Of a stretch of DNA of 64,000 bases, positions 34,709 through 41,334 are shown piece by piece. Each line of letters opens with the position of its first letter. The first letter of the stretch is position 1. The position numbers and the translations under genes are program-made. The notes beneath the pieces are model-generated. The model was not told the origin of the DNA. It worked only from the letters and a program-made list of their open reading frames with translations, and searched no databases. This DNA is from Candidatus Krumholzibacteriia bacterium (GTDB lineage: Bacteria > Krumholzibacteriota > Krumholzibacteriia > WVZY01 > JAKEHA01): NCBI GenBank assembly GCA_029865265.1, contig JAOUHG010000005.1, forward strand, positions 62,001 to 126,000, in the 5' to 3' direction.

Positions 34709-35308
34709 CTAGATGTAGCCCAGGTCCGACAGACGCTTCTTGATGGTTTCCTCTTCGGCCGCGGAGTACTCCGCGCCGACAGCACGCGGCACGAATTCGA
34801 GCACTTCCAGCGTGCGGATGATCTTCGACACGCTCTCCTCGACGGTTTCCTTGTCGCTGTCGATCAGGATTTCCGGCTTGAGCGGTTCCTCATATGGATC
34901 GTCGACACCGGTGAAGTGCTTGATCTCGCCGGCCAGCGCCTTCTTGTACAGACCTTTGACGTCGCGCTCGGTCAGTACCTCGATGGGGCAGCGCACGTAC
35001 ACCTCGACGAAGCGACCGATCGCGCGGCGCATCTCGTCGCGCACCTCGCGGTAGGGGGAGATGGCGGCGGTGACGGCCACCGCGCCGTTGCGCGAGAGTA
35101 CCTTGGCCACGAAACCGATGCGGCGAATATTGGTGTCGCGGTCTTCCTTGGAGAAGCCGAGCCCCTTGCTCAGGTTCTCACGAACCTCGTCACCGTCGAG
35201 CACCTCGACGTTCATGCCCCGCTCGAGGAGAATCTCCTCGACCTGCCGGGCGAGGGTCGACTTTCCCGAAGAGGGAAGTCCGGTAAACCACAGGGTGAAT
35301 CCTTTCAT
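34709..35308 (-). CDS. cysC: Adenylyl-sulfate (APS) kinase with C-terminal LGY tail
   Basis: Phosphorylates APS at the 3' position with ATP to give PAPS, the universal sulfuryl donor. 199 residues. P-loop GLPSSGKST at 10-18, [27 protein letters not shown], the AISPYRE loop and [18 protein letters not shown] are the expected motifs. After the normal core end there is an extra tail of about 25 residues ending [10 protein letters not shown]. It is translated from a good GGAGG site. Pairing with sat downstream of the same promoter means this operon makes PAPS, but no PAPS reductase is present in the window. Confidence 0.95.
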   Translation of the reverse strand: MKGFTLWFTGLPSSGKSTLARQVEEILLERGMNVEVLDGDEVRENLSKGLGFSKEDRDTNIRRIGFVAKVLSRNGAVAVTAAISPYREVRDEMRRAIGRFVEVYVRCPIEVLTERDVKGLYKKALAGEIKHFTGVDDPYEEPLKPEILIDSDKETVEESVSKIIRTLEVLEFVPRAVGAEYSAAEEETIKKRLSDLGYI

Positions 35309-35329
35309 GCGTCCTCCAGGCCGTTTCTG

Positions 35330-36709
35330 TCAGATGATGCGCCCGATCATCTCGGGCGGCGGTTTAATTGAGAAGTAGTCGAGAATAGAAGGCGCCACAT
35401 CGTAGATGGAGACCTTCTCCACCGGCGCCGAGGGCGCGCGTCCGCGGTTGTGCCACAGGAAGATACCCTCCTGGGCGTGGTTGGCGTCATCGGGTCCGGT
35501 GTCGTTCTCGAAGATGTGCACGCTGCCGGTGCCCACCGTTCCCGCGCTGCGCCATTCGAGGTCGCCGAGGTAGACCACCATGTCCGGGGACACGCCGCGG
35601 CGTTCGCGGTAGATGTCGTCCGGGAAGTACACCTTGGTGCCGATGGGGTTCCCCCTGTCGTCGCCCAGTGCCTCGATCTTGCCCGCGAGTTCGCGGCTGA
35701 AGCGCTCCACGTCGGCGGGCGCGATGGTACCCGCCGGCTCGCGGCCGGCGATGTTCAGGAAGATGCGCGCGTAGTAGCCGCCATCGCCCCACGCCGTGGT
35801 GCGGCTCCAGTCCACCATCTCGGGTTTGAGGCGGGTGGGCTTGGCGGGCTTCTCCTTGAGGGTCAGGTAACCCTCGCGCATGAGGAACTCGTTGATGCAC
35901 ACGGCCCCCGTCATGCGCTTGGCGCCGTGGTCGGACACGACGATGACGGACGCGTCGGCAGGGACCACCTCGAGGGTGCGGCCGATTTCGCGGTCCATCT
36001 CGAGGTAGTACCGATGCACGACATCCTCGAACGGGTTGCCGCGCTCGTAGAGCCGGTGTCCCGTGTCGAAGTAGCGCCAGAAGGCATGGTGCAGCCGGTC
36101 CGGTCCCATCTCCACCATCATGGCGAAGTCCCAGTCCTCCTGCGTGAGGAGGCCCCGGAAGGCGCGGAAACGACGCTCGGTCATGACCTTGATCTGGTCC
36201 AGCGTCTCCTGCTTGCGCTCGTTGCGGAAGTCTTTCACGTCGATGATGTACTCGCCGCCGGCGAGTTCGTCGAGACGTCCCGCGAGCTCCGGCGGGTGCG
36301 TGTAGGTGGCGCTCTTGTCGGGAGTGAGGAAGCAACCGACCATCAGCCCGTTGAGCGGTTTGGGCGGATAGGTGAGCGGAACACCCATTACAATGGAACG
36401 CAGCCGGTTCCTCGACAGCACGTTCCACACCGTCTTGGCCTGCACGTGCGTCGAGTTCACGGTGAAGATGTCCTCGTAGACGTGCGATCCGCGGTTGCGG
36501 AAGCCGTAGATGCCCAGCTGACCCGGATCCTGTGAGGTCATCATCGCCATCCACGCGGGGACGGTAATCGGCGGAACCGTGGATACGAGGTGGCCGTGGA
36601 TGCCGCCCTGCATGAGCCGGCGCACGTTGGGCATCTCGTCGAGCCAGGGGCCGAAGAAGAGCTCGGGCGTTACGCAGTCGAGCCCGATGACCACCAGGCG
36701 GGGAGACAT
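35330..36709 (-). CDS. Cytoplasmic AP-superfamily enzyme (paralogue 4), between sat and cysC
   Basis: 459 residues, no signal peptide. VIGLDCVTPE (D11), then PPITVPAWMAMMTS, in which Thr49 sits at the nucleophile position where the other paralogues have Ser. The loop that is normally PxxHG is PGQLG. GPDRLHHAFW, VSDHGAKRM (D260-H261) complete the metal site, and the end is PPEMIGRII. It begins 2 bases after sat and 21 before cysC, so it is placed between the two PAPS-making enzymes. This might reflect a role on APS, PAPS or PAP, but the substrate is not known. Confidence 0.8.
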   Translation of the reverse strand: MSPRLVVIGLDCVTPELFFGPWLDEMPNVRRLMQGGIHGHLVSTVPPITVPAWMAMMTSQDPGQLGIYGFRNRGSHVYEDIFTVNSTHVQAKTVWNVLSRNRLRSIVMGVPLTYPPKPLNGLMVGCFLTPDKSATYTHPPELAGRLDELAGGEYIIDVKDFRNERKQETLDQIKVMTERRFRAFRGLLTQEDWDFAMMVEMGPDRLHHAFWRYFDTGHRLYERGNPFEDVVHRYYLEMDREIGRTLEVVPADASVIVVSDHGAKRMTGAVCINEFLMREGYLTLKEKPAKPTRLKPEMVDWSRTTAWGDGGYYARIFLNIAGREPAGTIAPADVERFSRELAGKIEALGDDRGNPIGTKVYFPDDIYRERRGVSPDMVVYLGDLEWRSAGTVGTGSVHIFENDTGPDDANHAQEGIFLWHNRGRAPSAPVEKVSIYDVAPSILDYFSIKPPPEMIGRII

Positions 36710-36711
36710 GG

Positions 36712-37872
36712 CTAGCTCTCCTTGGCGGCGGCGTAGTGGCGGTGGAGAATCTCGGCCACCTCGTGGCGCGTGAATTCGGCCGGCAGGTCGCTGCCCTGGG
36801 TGAGCAGGTCGCGAACCCGGGTGCCGCTCAACGCGACGCGGTCCTCGGGCCCGTGCGGGCAGGTCTTCTGCGACGCCATGCCGCCGCAGCGCGTGCAGTA
36901 GAAGGAATGCTCGAAGAACATGGGGGTGATGGCCAGTTCGCCGTCCTCGAAGGTGGAGAAGATCTTCTGCGCGTCGTAGGTGCCGTAGTAGTTGCCCACA
37001 CCGGCATGGTCGCGCCCCACGATGAAGTGGCTGCAGCCGTAGTTCTTGCGGATGATGGCGTGCAGGATGGCCTCGCGCGGCCCCGCGTAGCGCATGGCGT
37101 AGGGAAACGTCGACAGCGCGATATGGTCGGCCGAGAAGTAGTTCGCCATCAGCGCCAGGTAACACTCCATGCGCGCGCTGGCGGGGACGTCGTCGGATTT
37201 GGTCTCGCCCATGGCCGGGTGGATGAGGAAACCATCCATGGTCTCGAGGGCGCACTTGATGAGATACTCGTGCGCACGGTGGATGGGGTTGCGGGTCTGG
37301 AAGGCGCATACGCGCTCCCATTTCCTGCTGGCAAACAGGGCGCGTGTCTCGGCCGGATCGAGCTCGTGGTCGCCGAACTCGCCGTTCTTGAGACGCTCGA
37401 GCATCCACACCGGGCCGCCCAGGTAGGCCTCACCCGTGGTGCGCAGGTACTGCACGCCGGGGTGTTTCTCGTCGGTGGTGCCCAGCGCCTGCTGGGCCTC
37501 GCGCTCCTTGTCGGGGAAGTAGACTTCCTCCACATCCATGACGCCGACGATGCTGCCCTGGGGGGAACGAAGCGCGGCCCGGAAGGGGGCCTTCATGCCG
37601 GCGACGGACTCGCGCGGCGCGGACAGCGTGACCGGGAGCGACCAGGCCAGCCCCGAGGGCAGGCGCATACGCTCCAGGACGGCGTCGTACGCGTCACTGC
37701 GCATGAACCCGGTGAGCGGGCTCATGGCGCCGATGGCGATCAGGAGCAGGTCGGACGCCTCGCGGGCGTTCATTTCGACGACGGGAAGGGTGTGGGCGGC
37801 GGCGCGGAGCGCGTCGCGCTCGCCCGCGGTGGCAATGCGCGAGACAAGCGTCCCGCCATGCGGAAGAATCAT
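36712..37872 (-). CDS. sat: ATP sulfurylase (sulfate adenylyltransferase), monomeric type
   Basis: Makes APS and pyrophosphate from ATP and sulfate. 386 residues, the size of the single-domain bacterial/archaeal Sat without a kinase domain. QTRNPIHRAHE near 192 holds the sulfate/ATP-binding Gln-Thr-Arg-Asn and the H-x-x-H pair; GRDHAGVG is near 286; a CTRCGG...C cluster near 325 may bind zinc. The ATG at 37872 is chosen because GGAGGA lies 8 bases before it; an in-frame TTG at 37890 would place that site inside the gene. It is second in the operon, after a stem-loop and the small RHH gene. Confidence 0.95.
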   Translation of the reverse strand: MILPHGGTLVSRIATAGERDALRAAAHTLPVVEMNAREASDLLLIAIGAMSPLTGFMRSDAYDAVLERMRLPSGLAWSLPVTLSAPRESVAGMKAPFRAALRSPQGSIVGVMDVEEVYFPDKEREAQQALGTTDEKHPGVQYLRTTGEAYLGGPVWMLERLKNGEFGDHELDPAETRALFASRKWERVCAFQTRNPIHRAHEYLIKCALETMDGFLIHPAMGETKSDDVPASARMECYLALMANYFSADHIALSTFPYAMRYAGPREAILHAIIRKNYGCSHFIVGRDHAGVGNYYGTYDAQKIFSTFEDGELAITPMFFEHSFYCTRCGGMASQKTCPHGPEDRVALSGTRVRDLLTQGSDLPAEFTRHEVAEILHRHYAAAKES

Positions 37873-37892
37873 CGGGTGTCCTCCTGCCAAGC

Positions 37893-37921
37893 GAGTCCGG
37901 CCGGGGCTGTCCGGCCGGCTC
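37893..37921 (-). repeat. GC-rich stem-loop between the RHH gene and sat
   Basis: CCGGCCGG at 37897-37904 and again at 37911-37918, flanked by GAG and CTC, folds into an 11-base-pair stem with one bulged T and a 6-base loop. No T tract follows, so it is not a clear terminator. It may protect or pause the transcript between gene 1 and gene 2, lowering or separating sat expression. Confidence 0.5.
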
Positions 37922-37923
37922 GA

Positions 37924-38142
37924 TCAGTCGAGATAGCCGAGGCGGCGCAGTTTCTGCTTGATGGCCGTGAGTTCCTCGGGCGTGAATCGATCGGCCCGGT
38001 CCGCTTCGTGCTGGCTCAGGACATCGCGCAGAACATACACGATGAAATCGGTGGGCGAGTTGAAACCCGACTCATCGATGAGCTGCTGAACCTTGGTATA
38101 CAGCGGGCGGGGGATCTTGATGGTGACTTTGTCGTGCTTCAA
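37924..38142 (-). CDS. Small ribbon-helix-helix-like protein, first gene of PAPS/AP operon, LGY tail
   Basis: 72 residues. KHDKVTIKIPRPLYTKVQQL (strand and helix A) and SPTDFIVYVLRDVLSQ (helix B) fit a ribbon-helix-helix DNA-binding dimer. A Glu/Arg-rich linker leads to KQKLRRLGYLD. TTG at 38142 is the best start: GGAG lies 6 bases before it and the fold begins directly. The 20 further in-frame codons upstream contain the promoter and are not credible as coding. It stands first behind a promoter covered by an inverted repeat, so autoregulation of the operon is likely. A similar small protein is gene 8 of the operon. Confidence 0.7.
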   Translation of the reverse strand: MKHDKVTIKIPRPLYTKVQQLIDESGFNSPTDFIVYVLRDVLSQHEADRADRFTPEELTAIKQKLRRLGYLD

Positions 38143-38155
38143 ATTGGGCTCCAAA

Positions 38156-38175
38156 AATACTATGATTGGAGTATT
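38156..38175. promoter_or_regulatory. Inverted-repeat operator candidate over the -10 region
   Basis: AATACT (38156-38161), 8-base spacer, AGTATT (38170-38175): perfect 6-base arms. It covers the downstream half of the -10 hexamer and the expected start site of the minus-strand promoter, where a bound ribbon-helix-helix dimer would block transcription. Confidence 0.6.
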
Positions 38176-38202
38176 ATAGGGGTGTCCGGCCGGGCCCGTC
38201 AA
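38173..38202 (-). promoter_or_regulatory. Near-consensus sigma70 promoter of the PAPS/AP operon
   Basis: On the minus strand, TTGACG (38202-38197), 18 bases, then TATAAT (38178-38173). Start is expected near 38166, giving a leader of about 24 bases before the TTG at 38142. No second promoter was found inside the 10-kb operon. Confidence 0.8.
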
Positions 38203-38231
38203 GCCCCCACGGCCTGGAACGCCGCAGAGTC

Positions 38232-39221
38232 ATGAAGAAAGCCCTCAGCATCCTGATGCCCCTGGTCGGCCTCTCGATCTTTGCCTGGATCGTGCTCCGC
38301 ACCGGGCCCGACCGCATTCTTGCCATACTCGCCGCCATGGACCGGGGGATGCTGGTCTGGGCCCCGCTCCTCATCGCGTCCATCGCGGTGGCGCGTGGCC
38401 TGCGCTGGTGGTACGTGATGCGCTGCGTGGGGATCGACTACGGTATCCGGCGCAGCACGGCGGTATGGATGATCGGCTTCTTCGGTTCGGCGGTGACACC
38501 TGCCAAGGCGGGGGACGCCATCCGGGCCGTCTATGTGCGCAACGACACCGGCCGCAGCATGGGCGAGGCCCTCCTGACCGTCTTCGTGGACCGGCTGTGG
38601 GATCTCGGATTCATCCTGATGGCCGGCATCGTGAGCGCGGTCATCTTCTCCCGGCGGTACATCGCGATCCCGTCGGCGCCGCTTCTGCTGGCGGGCGTGG
38701 TGCTGATCGCTGTGGCGGCGATCGTCATGACGCGGCGCAACGTGGTGCGCGCGGTTCTCAAGCCCCTGTTCGCGTTGCTGGTTCCCGAGCGCCAACGCGA
38801 GGGGCTCTCCGCGAACTTCCACACCTTCTATGACGCGTTGCGCGTCTACGGGTCCGACCGGCGGCGCGCGCTCGCCATGGCCGGGCTGACACTGCTGGGC
38901 TGGACGCTGATCTTCCTCCTGGGTGTCTACGTGGCGTGCCTGCTGCGCATTCCGGTGGATCCCGCCTACATCGTATTGATCATGCCCATCGTAACGCTGG
39001 TGGAACTGATCCCGTTCTCGGTTTCGGGACTGGGGACGCGCGACGCGACCGTGATGTACTTCTTCTCGGCGGTGGGTATCGGCAGCGCGGAGGCGGTTGG
39101 CTTTTCCATCTCGTACGTGTTGCTCGGCACGTATCTGACCGCGCTGACCGGGTTCGCCCTCTGGCTTCGCTCGCCGATCCGCTGGCAACAGGCCGGTGAG
39201 CCGGCAGGCGGTGCCTCGTGA
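38232..39221 (+). CDS. Flippase-like integral membrane protein (LPG synthase TM family)
   Basis: 329 residues with eight or so transmembrane segments, the same family as the protein at 11376-12350. Landmarks are RGLRWWYVMR, GFFGSAVTPAKAGDAIRAVY, VFVDRLWDLGF and ELIPFSVSGLGTRDA. Its role in moving or modifying a lipid-linked compound is a family guess. It is divergent from the PAPS/AP operon and shares the 89-base region between them. It overlaps the CCA-adding enzyme gene by 4 bases (GTGA), so the two are co-transcribed. Confidence 0.8.
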   Translation: MKKALSILMPLVGLSIFAWIVLRTGPDRILAILAAMDRGMLVWAPLLIASIAVARGLRWWYVMRCVGIDYGIRRSTAVWMIGFFGSAVTPAKAGDAIRAVYVRNDTGRSMGEALLTVFVDRLWDLGFILMAGIVSAVIFSRRYIAIPSAPLLLAGVVLIAVAAIVMTRRNVVRAVLKPLFALLVPERQREGLSANFHTFYDALRVYGSDRRRALAMAGLTLLGWTLIFLLGVYVACLLRIPVDPAYIVLIMPIVTLVELIPFSVSGLGTRDATVMYFFSAVGIGSAEAVGFSISYVLLGTYLTALTGFALWLRSPIRWQQAGEPAGGAS

Positions 39222-40594
39222 CCCCTGCCAGCTGGCAGGATGAAATCATCCAGCGCGGGGAGCTATACCGCGTCGGGGGCTCGGTGCGTGACAAGCTGCT
39301 GGGGCTCCCGGATACACACGAGACCGACTTTCTCGTGCGTGGCCTTCCCCCCGCGGAACTGGAGGCTCTGCTGTCCCGCCACGGCCGCGTGGTGCTGGTG
39401 GGCAAGGCGTTCGGCGTCTACAAGTTCTCTCCCGCCGGCTCGCCGTGGACCATCGACATCGCCTATCCGCGACTGGAAACCTCCACCGGTGTGGGGCACC
39501 GCGACTTCGAGGTGCGCTGGGACTGGAATCTTCCGGTGGAGGACGACCTCGGGCGCCGCGATTTCACCATCAACGCCATCGCCGAGCGCGTTCCCGAGGG
39601 AACGCGTTTCGATCCGTGCGGCGGTGAGCGCGACCTTCGCGACGGCGTGCTGCGCGCCATCTTTCCGCGTGCCTTCGAGGAGGACCCGTTGCGCATCCTG
39701 CGCGGCGCCCGTTTTCTGGCGCGCTTCGCCCTGCGCGTGGACGCCGGGACGCTCGACTTGATGCGGCGCGCGGCGCCGCTGGTCGACACGGTGAGTCCGG
39801 AGCGTGTGCAGGACGAGTTCAGCAAGACGCTCACGCAGTGCGAGCGTCCTGCCGCCGCCTTCGAGCTGTTGCGCACCACCGGCGCGCTGGCCCGGCTGCT
39901 GCCGGAACTCGAGCGCTGCGTGGGGGTGACGCAGAACCAGTATCATCCGGACGATGTGTACTGGCATTCGCTCAAGACGCTGGATGCGGCGGCGCCCGAT
40001 CTGCTGGTGCGCTGGGCGGCGCTCCTGCACGACACCGGCAAGGTGGATGCACGCCAGGTGGTGCGTGACGAGGACGGAGAGCGGGTGGTGTTCTACGGCC
40101 ACGAGGACGTGAGCGCGCGGCTGACTGAAGCGGTGCTCACGCGGTTGCGCTACCCGCACGCGCTGGTCAACGCGTGCCGTCACCTCGTCCAGGAGCACAT
40201 GTTTCGCTATTCGCGCTCCTGGAACCCGTCGACGCTGCGGCGATTCATGCGCCGTGTCGGCGTGGCCCACCTGGACGATCTGTTCATGCTGCGCGAGGCC
40301 GACTGCCGATCGCGCGCGCTGGACGATGAGCTCGCTGCACTGGACGACCTGCGCGCGCGCGTCGCGGCGGAACTCGCCGCCGCGGCAACACTGGGCGTGG
40401 GCGACCTGGACGTGAACGGGGACGATGTGATGCACGTTCTGGGGATCGGGCCGGGGCCGCGGGTGCGCGCGGTGCTGGAGGAACTGCTGGAACGGGTGAC
40501 CGACGACCCGGCGCTGAACGAGCGCGAGCGGCTGCTCGGCGAGATCAAGGCTGTCGGGGCCAACGAACCGGGAAGTGGCAACGGGGGGAAATAA
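39218..40594 (+). CDS. cca: CCA-adding tRNA nucleotidyltransferase with HD domain
   Basis: 458 residues. Class II poly(A) polymerase/CCA fold: VGGSVRDKLLG, an E-x-D carboxylate pair in HETDFLV, RRDFTINAIA, and EDPLRILRGARFLARF. An HD phosphohydrolase domain (HDTGK near residue 270) follows, as in E. coli-type enzymes, which repair 3' CCA ends and have phosphohydrolase activity. The first metal carboxylate being Glu and not Asp is seen in some homologues. The GTG start overlaps the flippase stop. Every tRNA gene in this window already encodes CCA, so the job here would be repair. Confidence 0.9.
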   Translation: MTPASWQDEIIQRGELYRVGGSVRDKLLGLPDTHETDFLVRGLPPAELEALLSRHGRVVLVGKAFGVYKFSPAGSPWTIDIAYPRLETSTGVGHRDFEVRWDWNLPVEDDLGRRDFTINAIAERVPEGTRFDPCGGERDLRDGVLRAIFPRAFEEDPLRILRGARFLARFALRVDAGTLDLMRRAAPLVDTVSPERVQDEFSKTLTQCERPAAAFELLRTTGALARLLPELERCVGVTQNQYHPDDVYWHSLKTLDAAAPDLLVRWAALLHDTGKVDARQVVRDEDGERVVFYGHEDVSARLTEAVLTRLRYPHALVNACRHLVQEHMFRYSRSWNPSTLRRFMRRVGVAHLDDLFMLREADCRSRALDDELAALDDLRARVAAELAAAATLGVGDLDVNGDDVMHVLGIGPGPRVRAVLEELLERVTDDPALNERERLLGEIKAVGANEPGSGNGGK

Positions 40595-40597
40595 AAA

Positions 40598-40726
40598 TGC
40601 AGAAAGCCAGCGTAAGGGGTGTCAGGGGTATCCTTTTTGGCAGGTGGTGAGGAATGAACCTCTTACCAACAAAAAAGGTCGAGTAGGTACTGGGGCAAGA
40701 ATCGTCCTTACGCTAGGCTTCCTGCA
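40598..40726 (+). ncRNA. Candidate structured RNA of unknown class
   Basis: A long closing stem pairs 40598-40617 (TGCAGAAAGCCAGCGTAAGG) with 40706-40726, with one mismatch and one bulge. Inside is a second hairpin: CCTTTTT (40632-40638) with AAAAAGG (40672-40678), then GGTGGTGAGG with CCTCTTACC around loop AATGAA (40653-40658). Between them is an asymmetric bubble of 14 and 27 bases. This stem-bubble-hairpin plan is 6S-like but only 129 nt long. The T-rich and A-rich arms stand out in a GC-rich genome. It could instead be a small repeat element with terminal inverted repeats. It is not a T-tract terminator. Confidence 0.55.
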
Positions 40727-40807
40727 CTGAGGAAGTTACCCCCGCCGAAATACCTTGTCAACCTTTTTGTTTCGTGTCAGTTAATGACCCGGGACCGGTC
40801 ACTGAAC

Positions 40808-41128
40808 ATGGAAAACTCCCGATTCCTCGCCATTCTCAACCGGGCCGCCCGCAAGAGCGGGCTCGACCTGTCCGGGCCCGCCTCGGCCTCCGATCCGGCG
40901 GTGGTGGCGGCCTGGGCCGTCTTCCTGCGTGAGTGTGTCGACCGGGGGGTCTCGATCGCGGACCCGCGGTGGCGCTCGCTCGAGATTCGTTCACCGGCCG
41001 GTACCCCCACCCTCGCTCTCAACCGGGACTCGGCCGAGCCGGAGGGCGAGGATGAGACCGACTTCACACTGGGCCTGTCACTCCTCGTCTCCATGCTCGG
41101 CAGGAACCCCGACAAGGAAGACCGCTGA
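40808..41128 (+). CDS. Hypothetical small protein upstream of dnaK
   Basis: 106 residues (an ATG at 40784 would give 114). Sequence such as FLAILNRAARKSGLDLSG and AAWAVFLRECVDRGVSIADP is alpha-helical, and the composition is that of a normal coding gene. An acidic stretch (EPEGEDETDF) lies near the C-terminus. I do not recognise the family, and no Shine-Dalgarno precedes either ATG. A TTGTCA at 40755 could be a -35, but no good -10 follows. It may not be expressed. Confidence 0.4.
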   Translation: MENSRFLAILNRAARKSGLDLSGPASASDPAVVAAWAVFLRECVDRGVSIADPRWRSLEIRSPAGTPTLALNRDSAEPEGEDETDFTLGLSLLVSMLGRNPDKEDR

Positions 41129-41334
41129 TACGTCAGAGATGCTGCCATTATGGCGTGGCAACGGGGCTGCGCTCCTGGGGCGGGAGTGGACGAAATTCCA
41201 TAACATGCTGTATTATTGTGGCTTACGACTTCCGCCGCGAATGGCACGGGGGTTGTATAGGGAAGGGTGGGTGAAGCGGCGGCGGTTGCCGGGGCGCGGA
41301 GAATGATCATCACATGAGGAAAGGAATCTGAAGA
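41129..41334 (+). other. dnaK leader region without recognised control element
   Basis: 206 bases between the small gene and dnaK. I looked for the CIRCE inverted repeat (TTAGCACTC/GAGTGCTAA) and for a sigma32-like CTTGAA/CCCCAT pair and found neither. An AT-rich patch (41197-41222) may hold a promoter, but the hexamers are not convincing. GGAAAGGAAT just before the ATG is an acceptable ribosome site. Confidence 0.5.

Noticed and set aside
29332-36709. FGly-type sulfatases
   Set aside because: No C/S-x-P-x-R modification motif is present in any of the AP proteins; Ser or Thr is at the nucleophile position instead.
38143-38202. Twenty extra N-terminal codons on the first RHH protein
   Set aside because: That stretch holds the promoter and inverted repeat; the ribosome site points to TTG 38142.
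28292-38202. Toxin-antitoxin system based on the two small RHH proteins
   Set aside because: Neither has a toxin-like partner next to it; neighbours are sulfate-activation and AP enzymes.
40598-40726. Integron attC site or ordinary terminator
   Set aside because: The arms lack the attC core (GTTRRRY/RYYYAAC) and no T tract follows the stem.
41129-41334. CIRCE/HrcA or sigma32 control site upstream of dnaK
   Set aside because: Neither the CIRCE inverted repeat nor a sigma32-like promoter can be found in this stretch.
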